Source: an uncultured Pseudomonadota bacterium (lineage in GTDB: Bacteria; Pseudomonadota; Gammaproteobacteria; Burkholderiales; Thiobacillaceae). From it: 20,107 nt of DNA. A program made the translations under genes and the position numbers. The notes under the pieces are model-generated. The model was not told where the DNA came from. It worked only from the letters and a program-made list of their open reading frames with translations, and ran no database searches. Location: assembly GCA_903883985.1 (NCBI GenBank), contig CAISDD010000331.1:1-20107 (forward strand), written 5' to 3'. Shown here piece by piece: positions 1-7,071 of the stretch. The number at the start of each line of letters is the position of its first letter. Position 1 is the stretch's first letter.

Positions 1-169
1 GCGCCCCGTAGTCTTCAAAACCAAAATCGTGCTGGCGCAGATGCGTCCAGCTATCGAGGAGGAATTTCACCGCATCCGTGCGGGTCAACACGGGCAGCCA
101 CTCGACTACTGTGCATGTCAGGAAATGCTGCTTATCCGGTTCCAGGATGACGTATCGGCTTCGGCTCAT
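1..169 (-). CDS. REP-associated tyrosine transposase (RAYT), N-terminal fragment cut by window edge
   Basis: The minus strand reads from an ATG at 169 to the window edge without a stop, giving 56 residues that begin MSRSRYVILEPDKQHFLTC and continue with TVVEWLPVLTRTDAVKFLLD. I recognise this as the start of the IS200-like, REP-associated tyrosine transposase family; the phrase FLTCTVVEWLPV is characteristic. Such Y1 transposases are single-copy domesticated relatives of IS200/IS605 that nick at REP palindromes. The catalytic HUH motif and tyrosine would lie beyond the window, so activity cannot be judged. Two REP hairpins lie directly upstream (187-235), the usual arrangement for this family. 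The assignment rests on recognition of a short segment and is moderately sure. Confidence 0.6.
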   Translation of the reverse strand, partial: MSRSRYVILEPDKQHFLTCTVVEWLPVLTRTDAVKFLLDSWTHLRQHDFGFEDYGA

Positions 170-359
170 GGCCTTGCTCTAGGTCGGGACGCTGGAGCGT
201 CCAAAACTGCGTTCCCACGCTGGAGCGTGGGAACGATAAATGGTCCCCCGCCTCGGTGCGGGTTATTTCGACCCGGCTGGCAGTCAGGCGAAACTCCGCT
301 GGAATGCGCACCGCCTGGCTGTTGCCATTGCTGAATACCCGGCTGCTCAAGGTGATCAT
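132..359 (-). pseudogene. VapB/MazE-like antitoxin with C-terminus replaced by REP sequence
   Basis: An ATG at 359 is preceded by AGGGAG at 366-371 with 6-nt spacing. The first 40 residues, starting MITLSSRVFSNGNSQAVRIP, are a typical AbrB/SpoVT swapped-hairpin DNA-binding domain of a VapB or MazE-type antitoxin. After AGDHL (about 239) the frame enters the REP hairpins at 187-235 and then runs antisense-like across the transposase start to a stop at 132, yielding an unrelated tail. The C-terminal toxin-neutralising part normally follows this domain in the family, so the gene looks truncated by REP/RAYT insertion. No toxin gene is visible. A short DNA-binding protein could still be made from the intact start and ribosome binding site. 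Confidence 0.6.
187..235. repeat. Two adjacent REP hairpins (BIME-like)
   Basis: Two near-perfect palindromes lie side by side. The first pairs GGACGCT (187-193) with AGCGTCC (196-202) across GG. The second pairs CGTTCCCACGCT (210-221) with AGCGTGGGAACG (224-235), also across GG. The shared GCT-GG-AGC core shows that they are variants of one family. They lie immediately upstream of the RAYT start and interrupt the antitoxin reading frame. Confidence 0.8.
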
Positions 360-457
360 GACGATCTCCCTATGTGTGCATGATTGTGTGTGTAGCGTAG
401 CAAGCCCGTTAAGGCAAGACAAGGAGCCAGCGTAGGACTGAATTCGTGTACACCTCG

Positions 458-580
458 CTGGCATTCGCGGGCAAGCCCGCTCCCACGACTGGCATTCGCG
501 GGCAAGCCCGCTCCCACGACTGGCATTCGCGGGCAAGCCCGCTCCCACGACTGGCATTCGCGGGCAAGCCCGCTCCCACG
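458..580. repeat. Four tandem 31-bp REP units
   Basis: Units start at 458, 489, 520 and 551 with near-exact 31-bp period. Each contains TTCGCGGGCAAGCCCGCTCC, whose GCGGGC-AA-GCCCGC core is palindromic. I recognise this core as the REP type abundant in Pseudomonas putida and relatives. There are no variable spacers, so this is not CRISPR. The REP near the RAYT (187-235) has a different sequence, so two REP families occur within 400 bp. Confidence 0.85.
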
Positions 581-711
581 GTACCCCCATGGCCATTCCC
601 CGCACGCGCCCTCTCATGAGTACTCGCCGCCCGCTTCGCCCGGGCGAAGGTTCCCCTGCCGCGTCTCCCGCACCTCTTTCTGAGGTCGCTACGCCCGAGA
701 AGCGCGTACTT

Positions 712-725
712 TTGATCATGATCAA
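712..725. promoter_or_regulatory. Perfect FNR-type box upstream of the electron transfer cluster
   Basis: The sequence TTGATCATGATCAA is a perfect 14-bp palindrome and matches the FNR/ANR/DNR consensus TTGAT-N4-ATCAA at every defined position. Its centre (718.5) is 184 bases before the ATG at 903. A possible -10 element TAATTG lies at 769-774, which would put the box near -61/-62, the class I activator position. This suggests oxygen-, NO- or redox-responsive control of the decaheme gene. Protein binding is inferred. Confidence 0.65.
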
Positions 726-758
726 GTCGGTCGACGGAATGTCGGTAGCGAAGTTCCG

Positions 759-774
759 CCCCCCCCGGTAATTG
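759..774 (+). promoter_or_regulatory. Putative -10 element preceded by a C8 homopolymer
   Basis: A run of eight C (759-766) is followed by GG and TAATTG (769-774), a weak -10 candidate correctly placed for class I activation from the FNR-type box. No good -35 is seen (TAGCGA at 746-751), as expected for an activator-dependent promoter. The homopolymer lies in the -35/-10 spacer, where slippage would change promoter spacing. The -10 call is tentative. Confidence 0.3.
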
Positions 775-788
775 ATGCAAACGCATCA
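773..788. promoter_or_regulatory. Inverted repeat TGATGC-AAAC-GCATCA, possible operator
   Basis: Perfect 6-bp arms, TGATGC (773-778) and GCATCA (783-788), flank AAAC. It overlaps the putative -10 element and predicted start region, so a repressor bound here would block transcription. It does not match the FNR consensus. The binding protein is unknown. Confidence 0.35.
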
Positions 789-902
789 CGCCAGCTAGGC
801 CTTCTGTACCCCATGCTGCGTTCGGGTGTCTTCTCAGGGTTTGCTGGGTTGCCGCCGTGTGTATTAGTCGAATCCCGATAGAACGTACTAAGGAGACATA
901 AA

Positions 903-3851
903 ATGTTGGCTTCCAGGGTTTTTTCATTGATAAGAATAGGGCTCCTGGCCCTGGCGGTCGGCGGCCTCGCCGGCTGCGGAAGTAGCGGCAGCGATGGCGC
1001 CCCAGGTGCCAACGGTGCCAACGGTACCAACGGTGCCAACGGTGCCAACGGTGCCACAGGTGCCACAGGTGCTGCGGGTGCCACAGGTGCCACAGGTGCC
1101 CAAGGCGTACCAGGCCTGCCTGGCGCCAATGGCGTGCCGGTGACCGATGGATCGAAGCTGACAGGCGACAACTGGGCCTTGGCCACGTTGGTCGGCACAG
1201 TGACCTCATCCTCTGTGGGCACAGACGGCAAGCCGGTCGCTAATTTCTACGTGACCAACATGAACACCGGCGCGCCGGTCAAGGGTCTGACCTCCAGCAA
1301 CCTGGGATTCGCGGTTGCCAAGCTGCAGCCCGCAACCACCACCTGGCCCAGTCAGTGGGTTAGCTACGTCGTGGTCAACAACGCAGGCACGACGCTCCAG
1401 AAGCCCAGCACCGACTCCTATGTAACGGGCACCACCGGCCTGGTGGACAACGGGGACGGTACTTACCAGTACACGTTCAACAAGATCATCGACGGCAGGG
1501 CCACGACTTCGGTCCAGGCCATCGTTGCTGCCAGCACCGATACCGCCACCAACCTGAAAGCCGATTTGGGTGATCTGAGCTACAACGCCAATTACACCCA
1601 TCGTATCGGTGTGCAAATTTCGGGTAGCCATCCTGGTACCGCGGCCGGCACGACTGTGTCCCTGCGTACGCCGACCAATGCCTTCCGTGACTTCATACCC
1701 GCGACCGGAGCAGCGGTCGCCGTCACCGACACCAGCCGCGACATCGTCGCCATTTCTGCCTGCCTGTCTTGCCACAGCAAGTTCACCTTCCACGGTGGCA
1801 GCGCGCTGACTGGCGTTGGCGGTTCACGTCAAGAAGTCAAGTTTTGTGTGCTCTGCCACACCGACCAGCGCAAGTACAGCGTTGCGGGCGTGACCTCCGC
1901 CGTCGGCACCGCGACCACGGTCGACAAGGTCGATGGCATCTCGCTGAAGAATATTCCCGTCTTCGTCCACAAGATCCACATGGGCAGCCTGCTCGTCAAG
2001 ACCACGACCGACAGCATTGCCTTCAATGGATACGATTATTCGCAGGACGTGAGGAATTGCACCAAGTGCCATGACGGCACCGCGACCGCTGCGAACTACA
2101 CCAAGGATGGCGACAACTTCAAGACCAAGCCCAGTCGTCTTGCCTGCGGCGCTTGTCACGACGGCATCAATTTTGCTACTGGCACGGGTACCGGTGCAGA
2201 TGGCCGCCTCACGGGCCATGGTTACGGTGGTGTGGGTGGTGCTCAAGCCAACGACGCCAATTGCACGACTTGCCATACGCCTGCCGGCATCCTGCTGTCT
2301 CACAAAGTGGCTACGCCCCTTGATCCTTGCAACGCCTTGGCGCCTGCTGCGGGTTGCACGGCCAATGCCAACACCAACGCCTCCGCTCTGACGGGTACCA
2401 ATGCGATGAGGCTGCCAGACGGCGCCGTTCGGGTCACCTACGACCTGAGTACCGTCACCATGAATGCCACCCGTCAGCCGGTCTTCAAATTCCGCCTGAT
2501 GGATAGCACCAGTGGCACGGCTACGGCCCTGACGCTGAATGCGCAACCCGCCGCCGCTGACGCGACTGTGGAATTGCTGCCTAACTTCATCGGCTCGCCG
2601 AGTGCCTACTTCGTCGCCGCCCTGCCGCAAGATGGCATCGCCAAACCCGCCGACTTCAATATTTCCGCAAGCGCCTATATCCGCAATTGCTGGAACAAGA
2701 CGGCAACGACGGGGACGTCGGCCTGCACGATGACTGCGGGCACGGGTACTGACCTTGGCTATTACCTGTTGACCCTCACCGGCGTGCAGATTCCCACGAC
2801 GGCGGTGATGATGACCGGTGGCCTCGGCTACACGTACTCACTGCCGGCCACGCAGCCGTTGACCCAGACCAACGTTGGCGGGTTTGCCTACAGCGCCACG
2901 ACGAAGGTCGGTGGTCTTAGCGTTCCGGCAACGAACGTGGCGAAGGTTGTGACGGGTACGCTGCCTACCGGCTTCGCTACGCAGTCCGCACGTCGCGTCG
3001 TGGTCGAAACGGCACGTTGCAACAACTGCCACAACAGCCTGGGCATCTTCGCCGAGAAGGCCTTCCATGCGGGCCAACGCAACGATGCTCCGACCTGTTC
3101 GTTCTGTCATAACCCCAACCGTGCCAGCAGTGGCTGGTCGGCGGCATCGACGACCTTCATCCACGGCATCCATGGTAAAGACAAGCGGACCGTGCCGTTC
3201 ACCTGGCACGCCGCTGATACCGCTACCCCGGGTGTCTACAAAGATTTCTCGGGTGTCGGCTATCCCGGCCAGATGAGGAATTGCCAGCAGTGCCACGTGG
3301 CCAATGCCGTCAACTTCGGCATCAGCGCCAACGCCACCGCTGCCAACGGTAGCAATCTGCCGTATGCCACTGTGGCGACCGGCCGGTTCGCCACCACGCT
3401 GGGAGCGACAACCACGAGCTACACCTACACCGCTGGTGCTTGCGTGGCTGGGGTCTCTGCTACCGCGCAGACCGCTGTTGGTGCCTACTCGTTGTCGCCG
3501 TATGTCGTAGCGCTGGGCAACAACGTGAGCTTCGGCAACGGCTTCACCGCCAACCTGGGTACGACGGCCACGACCACGGCCTGCACGGCTGACGGCGTCG
3601 CGTACTCCGTCGCTGCCGGTAAAACTCGTGAAGCGGATGGCAACTCGCTGGTGAACTCGCCGATCGCGAATGCCTGTTTCGGCTGCCATACGAGTGACTC
3701 GGCCATGGCCCACATGTCGGCCAACGGCGGCAAGCTGTATGTCACGCGCGCGTCTGTCACTTCCGGCGGCAAGCTGGTCAACAGCGAGCAGTGCATGGTT
3801 TGTCACGCACCCGGCAAGGTTGCGGATACCGAGGTGATTCACAAGCCTTGA
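903..3851 (+). CDS. OmcA/MtrC-family decaheme c-type cytochrome, lipoprotein with collagen-like stalk
   Basis: This 982-residue protein probably sits on the outer face of the outer membrane and passes electrons to or from extracellular acceptors or donors. The lipoprotein signal ends at LAGC with Cys25. Residues 29-82 are 18 uninterrupted Gly-X-Y triplets. Ten CXXCH sites follow in two pentaheme groups, I-V at about 287-454 (CLSCH, CVLCH, CTKCH, CGACH, CTTCH) and VI-X at about 706-964 (CNNCH, CSFCH, CQQCH, CFGCH, CMVCH), as in OmcA/MtrC proteins with alternating beta-barrel and pentaheme domains. A CX8C pair (Cys476, Cys485) follows heme V, resembling the disulfide known in MtrC. The start is set by AAGGAG with 7-nt spacing. 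Expression may depend on the upstream FNR-type box. The decaheme family call is secure; electron flow direction is unknown. Confidence 0.93.
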   Translation: MLASRVFSLIRIGLLALAVGGLAGCGSSGSDGAPGANGANGTNGANGANGATGATGAAGATGATGAQGVPGLPGANGVPVTDGSKLTGDNWALATLVGTVTSSSVGTDGKPVANFYVTNMNTGAPVKGLTSSNLGFAVAKLQPATTTWPSQWVSYVVVNNAGTTLQKPSTDSYVTGTTGLVDNGDGTYQYTFNKIIDGRATTSVQAIVAASTDTATNLKADLGDLSYNANYTHRIGVQISGSHPGTAAGTTVSLRTPTNAFRDFIPATGAAVAVTDTSRDIVAISACLSCHSKFTFHGGSALTGVGGSRQEVKFCVLCHTDQRKYSVAGVTSAVGTATTVDKVDGISLKNIPVFVHKIHMGSLLVKTTTDSIAFNGYDYSQDVRNCTKCHDGTATAANYTKDGDNFKTKPSRLACGACHDGINFATGTGTGADGRLTGHGYGGVGGAQANDANCTTCHTPAGILLSHKVATPLDPCNALAPAAGCTANANTNASALTGTNAMRLPDGAVRVTYDLSTVTMNATRQPVFKFRLMDSTSGTATALTLNAQPAAADATVELLPNFIGSPSAYFVAALPQDGIAKPADFNISASAYIRNCWNKTATTGTSACTMTAGTGTDLGYYLLTLTGVQIPTTAVMMTGGLGYTYSLPATQPLTQTNVGGFAYSATTKVGGLSVPATNVAKVVTGTLPTGFATQSARRVVVETARCNNCHNSLGIFAEKAFHAGQRNDAPTCSFCHNPNRASSGWSAASTTFIHGIHGKDKRTVPFTWHAADTATPGVYKDFSGVGYPGQMRNCQQCHVANAVNFGISANATAANGSNLPYATVATGRFATTLGATTTSYTYTAGACVAGVSATAQTAVGAYSLSPYVVALGNNVSFGNGFTANLGTTATTTACTADGVAYSVAAGKTREADGNSLVNSPIANACFGCHTSDSAMAHMSANGGKLYVTRASVTSGGKLVNSEQCMVCHAPGKVADTEVIHKP
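987..1148 (+). repeat. Gly-X-Y collagen-like triplets coded by 9-bp tandem units
   Basis: The DNA repeats GGTGCC-based units, mainly GGTGCCAAC and GGTGCCACA, giving the triplets GAN and GAT between the lipobox and the first decaheme domain. The 18 triplets carry mostly Asn or Thr at the Y position and few prolines, so any triple helix would be bacterial-type, without hydroxyproline. Tandem units of three codons can be gained or lost in frame, which would vary stalk length without loss of function. Confidence 0.85.
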
Positions 3852-3912
3852 TCCGCAGTAGTTGGACTAGCCGCGTCGGTGCAGTGAGATGCCGGCGCCG
3901 CTAGAATGAGGC

Positions 3913-3942
3913 TAGCCCGAGTGTGGCGACACATTCGGGCTA
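3913..3942 (+). terminator. Strong hairpin with GCGA loop after the first decaheme gene
   Basis: A 13-bp stem pairs TAGCCCGAGTGTG (3913-3925) with CACATTCGGGCTA (3930-3942), with one G-U pair and a GNRA-type GCGA loop. The following sequence (TTCATTGG) lacks a real T tract, so this could be a weak terminator, an attenuator or an mRNA-stabilising 3' end. It separates the first decaheme from the downstream genes. Confidence 0.55.
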
Positions 3943-4001
3943 TTCATTGGTGGCGATGCTTTGTGTAGCAGTCGCTTTGAAGAATCCTCAGAAGGGAAAC
4001 C

Positions 4002-4412
4002 ATGAAATACCCGATCCTCTCCGCTGCCGTCGTCATGACGGCATTATTATTCAGTGCGCATCCGTCCTGGGCCACGGAAGTCAATACAGACAAATCCGGT
4101 AACCTGGAGCCGACGCGGAAAGAAAGCGCCAGTCACGAGGCTGCGCGAAAAAGCAAGCTGGCCGAGAAGCAACATGCGGCAGCCAAGATAAAACTGGTTA
4201 ACATCAACGCCGCAACCAAGGCAGAATTGATGAAACTTCCTGGTATCGGCTCAGCACAGGCCGATAAGATCATCGCGGGCCGACCCTACGGCAGCAAGGC
4301 CTGGCTCGTGACCAACAAAGTCATTACCGAGGGGGAGTTCATGAGCATCCGGAAATTGATCGCAGCAGGGGATGGCCCCGGTACGGCCGACCTACTAAAG
4401 AAAAAGAAGTAA
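4002..4412 (+). CDS. Secreted ComEA-like helix-hairpin-helix protein
   Basis: This 136-residue protein has a Sec signal peptide ending near PSWA (residues 21-24), then a charged Lys/Ala/Glu-rich linker (about 30-64). A ComEA-type helix-hairpin-helix domain starts at LVNINAATKAELMKLPGIG (65-83) and runs to about 121, with a short Lys tail. In competence systems ComEA binds double-stranded DNA non-specifically in the periplasm, and such domains contact the DNA backbone through the PGIG hairpin. The start is preceded by GAAGGG. It lies between two surface decaheme genes, 150 bp after the first and 75 bp before the second. No other competence gene is nearby. Its role here is unknown: it could bind DNA, or the domain may serve as a protein contact. 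Confidence 0.8.
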   Translation: MKYPILSAAVVMTALLFSAHPSWATEVNTDKSGNLEPTRKESASHEAARKSKLAEKQHAAAKIKLVNINAATKAELMKLPGIGSAQADKIIAGRPYGSKAWLVTNKVITEGEFMSIRKLIAAGDGPGTADLLKKKK

Positions 4413-4487
4413 TGCTGGAAGATTTTTCTGAATAGACGGAAAATCAGGCAGCGAGACTTGTGTGTTATTGATAGCGAGCGAAGGTAT

Positions 4488-7004
4488 ATGAAATCCACGA
4501 TTGTGCGGTTGGGGTTGCTGGCCACATTCATCGCCACCATGGCGGGTTGCAGTGGCGGTGGCGGGGGAGGAACCTCATCGGGTACTGCACCGGGCAACGG
4601 GTCGCCGGCGTCTATCGCCGCCTCGAACGTCGCGGCAAACAATACCAGCGGAAATCCTGGCTCCGCCTTCAGCCTTGTGGTCGATGCGGGATTGGCGCCG
4701 GTAGAGGTTAATAGCCCTCTGGTGACGAGATTTACCGTCATCGATTCTAGCGGTCGATATGTTCCTGGTTTGAAGTTGTACGACCCCGCAGCTTCTGCGG
4801 CTGACCCCTGCAAGGGTGTCAATGTAAAATTTGCCATCGCCAGGTTGAATAGTGTCGAGGGCACCCCGCAGTGGCAGAGTCTGATCACGCTGCAAAGATT
4901 GGCGAGCACCAATCCTCTGGGCTACCTCGAAGGTGCGACCGACCCTGTGCCCACGAGTGCTATTAGCAACCCCACAGTCATCGATGCGACGCATCCGCAA
5001 TTGGTGGGTATATTGGAAGAAAATGCAACGGTGGGCTATTACACCTACCGATTCGCGACCGATGTGACGAATGCCAGCGCTTCGTCCACGACGAGTAGCG
5101 CGAGTGGGAAGATATTTACCAATGGAAACGTCGTAGCCAAGGATAACGCCACGATCCATCGCCTCGGCATGCAGTTGTGTTTCGTCGACCCGCAGACCAA
5201 GGCGACGGTGAAGGTCAATCCTTACATCGACTTTACGGTGAGCGCGAGTGGTGTTGCGAACCCGGTCAAGGACAGCCAGAGCAAGCTCACGGATGCCAGG
5301 AAGGTTGTGGATAGAGCCTCCTGCAACGAGTGTCATCAGACCTTGGCAGCGCATGGCGGGGGCCGAGTCGATCCGAATTATTGCGTGGTTTGTCACAATC
5401 CGGGTAGCACCGATTACCAGACCGGAAACTCGATCGATTTCAAGTTGATGATACATCGGTTTCATATGGGTAAAAAACTGTCCCAGAATTTCAAAATCCA
5501 GAGCTTTGTAGCACGGGATCTCACGGCCGGTGTGCTGACCGGAGTGGATTACCCGCAGGATCAAAGAAATTGCGTCAAGTGCCACGATGGCGCATCGACG
5601 GCAACCCACCGGACCAAGGATGGCAACAACTGGATGACTCAGGCCAGCAAGAATGCCTGTCTGGGCTGTCATGACGACAAGGTCTTGTGGCAAACGAAAC
5701 ATGACAGCATCTTCAAGGCAGCGGGCTATCCGCCGGGAACCCCGGAATCCCATTCGGATTCAATATGTAGGGATTGTCACGTTAATAATCCTGCTCTTGC
5801 CGTCGCCGCCTCTCACGCCATTCCGGAATTGAGCAATGGTGACCGCTATCAATACAATATCCATGAGGTCAAATGGAATGCGGATCGTTCTGTGACTGTG
5901 GAGTTTTCCGTCAGCAATCCCAAGGATGCTAGCGTTTACAATATCAAGGACGCCAGTTATCAGTACACCACCGTGGATGTCGCCGGGACGACGACCACCA
6001 GGAATTTTACTTTCGGCGGCTTGACCATGTTGTTTGCCTGGGGGAATGGCGATTTCAGCAACACAGGCGCAGTTTCGGGTAATTCCTGGAGTAGCCGTTG
6101 CATCGTCACGCCTGTTGCTTCTGCCAGTTGTAATGCGACGACGGGGTTCCCTGCCAGTATCAGTGGCGGTTCACTTGCAACCCGTGGGCAGCCCGTCACG
6201 ATCAATGCCGAATTTGACTCGGTGCTCGTTGCTGGGAGCAATAATCACTTCAAGGTAACTTCCACCCCCCTGCCCATCGCGACATCCGGTATGGGGCTTG
6301 TCGCCTTCCAGGGGGCCATAAGTCAGAAGAAAGACGCAAATTCCAGCTATGCCATACCCGTCAAGAATGCAGTAGCGAATTTTGCCATCGGTGGCAGTGG
6401 TACGGCAGTGAATCGCCGGGGTATTGTCAGTTCCGATAAGTGCAACGCCTGTCATGGTAAATTCATCAATCTGCATGGCCATGCCGGAAATAGTACCGAT
6501 ATCGAGGTTTGTGTCCTCTGCCACACAGGAAATCTCGATGCGACTGGCGCGCGCTTGCTCATGCATAACGCCGACTCGGGGGATTTCAAGCGCATGATCC
6601 ACATGATGCACAAGGCGCAGGGCGCGAATTACCCTGTCATGCCTTCTACACTCTTAACTACGGCGACGAGTGCTTTTGGGGGGGCCATGGCGGGCAGTTA
6701 CACGGGTGTCATGAACTGCAACGTCTGTCATGTGAATGATTCGTATAAGCAGAATATTTCCATTATGGGAAGTAGCACAACCATCAGTTCTGCGATATCG
6801 CCCAAGGCTTCGGCGTGCTCCGCGTGTCATGCCGATACAGACCCCGCCAACCCAGTGATGAAGAATCACATGATCCAGATGGGCGGCGCTGCCTTCGGTA
6901 CGGTCAGCCAGGCAAACATAGGCACGGTGTTCGAGGCTTGCGACGGCTGCCATCTGGCGGGCACCGTGAAGCCTGTCGATAGCGCGCATCAACTGGGGCA
7001 GTAA
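4488..7004 (+). CDS. OmcA/MtrC-family decaheme c-type cytochrome, lipoprotein
   Basis: This 838-residue protein is a second probable cell-surface decaheme. The lipobox ends MAGC (Cys21) and is followed by six glycines and a Ser/Gly/Asn-rich linker instead of collagen triplets. Ten CXXCH sites form two pentaheme groups, I-V at about 279-427 (CNECH, CVVCH, CVKCH, CLGCH, CRDCH) and VI-X at about 652-818 (CNACH, CVLCH, CNVCH, CSACH, CDGCH). It is a distant paralogue of the first decaheme; both share a TKDG element between hemes III and IV. A CX9C pair lies in the third beta domain. I chose ATG 4488, directly before the lipoprotein signal and after AAGG, over an upstream alternative at 4458. Codons are visibly more AT-rich than in the MtrA and MtrB genes, hinting at a different origin. 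Confidence 0.93.
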   Translation: MKSTIVRLGLLATFIATMAGCSGGGGGGTSSGTAPGNGSPASIAASNVAANNTSGNPGSAFSLVVDAGLAPVEVNSPLVTRFTVIDSSGRYVPGLKLYDPAASAADPCKGVNVKFAIARLNSVEGTPQWQSLITLQRLASTNPLGYLEGATDPVPTSAISNPTVIDATHPQLVGILEENATVGYYTYRFATDVTNASASSTTSSASGKIFTNGNVVAKDNATIHRLGMQLCFVDPQTKATVKVNPYIDFTVSASGVANPVKDSQSKLTDARKVVDRASCNECHQTLAAHGGGRVDPNYCVVCHNPGSTDYQTGNSIDFKLMIHRFHMGKKLSQNFKIQSFVARDLTAGVLTGVDYPQDQRNCVKCHDGASTATHRTKDGNNWMTQASKNACLGCHDDKVLWQTKHDSIFKAAGYPPGTPESHSDSICRDCHVNNPALAVAASHAIPELSNGDRYQYNIHEVKWNADRSVTVEFSVSNPKDASVYNIKDASYQYTTVDVAGTTTTRNFTFGGLTMLFAWGNGDFSNTGAVSGNSWSSRCIVTPVASASCNATTGFPASISGGSLATRGQPVTINAEFDSVLVAGSNNHFKVTSTPLPIATSGMGLVAFQGAISQKKDANSSYAIPVKNAVANFAIGGSGTAVNRRGIVSSDKCNACHGKFINLHGHAGNSTDIEVCVLCHTGNLDATGARLLMHNADSGDFKRMIHMMHKAQGANYPVMPSTLLTTATSAFGGAMAGSYTGVMNCNVCHVNDSYKQNISIMGSSTTISSAISPKASACSACHADTDPANPVMKNHMIQMGGAAFGTVSQANIGTVFEACDGCHLAGTVKPVDSAHQLGQ

Positions 7005-7019
7005 GCATCTGTTGTCGGC

Positions 7020-7046
7020 ATGGGAAGGCGTGAACAACCTTCCCAT
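7020..7046 (+). terminator. Hairpin between second decaheme and isomerase genes
   Basis: ATGGGAAGG (7020-7028) pairs with CCTTCCCAT (7038-7046) around a 9-base loop, followed only by CTTT. It may attenuate read-through or protect the upstream transcript end. The 67-bp gap holds nothing else obvious. Confidence 0.4.
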
Positions 7047-7071
7047 CTTTACTCATACATCGGAAATTATT

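Larger units (their letters stand above)
360..902. other. Gene-free region: REP array and upstream regulatory region of the decaheme gene
   Basis: This 543-bp stretch holds no convincing gene. It contains the 31-bp REP array (458-580), an isolated perfect 14-bp palindrome TTCGCCCGGGCGAA (635-648), the FNR-type box (712-725), a C8 run (759-766), an inverted repeat (773-788) and a strong Shine-Dalgarno AAGGAG (890-895) seven bases before the decaheme start. About 110 bp between the inverted repeat and the start would be leader or hold a further promoter. I see no clear second sigma-70 promoter there. Confidence 0.6.

Noticed and set aside
458..580. CRISPR array
   Set aside because: The 31-bp units are directly abutted with no spacers and contain a REP palindrome.
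773..788. Second FNR box
   Set aside because: The TTGAT half is present but the opposite half-site does not match ATCAA; it is kept only as an inverted repeat of unknown function.
409..1231. Minus-strand open frames rich in Trp-His or Ala-Pro repeats opposite the collagen stalk
   Set aside because: Their repeats are the complement of the Gly-X-Y codons and the REP array; there is no independent evidence for coding.
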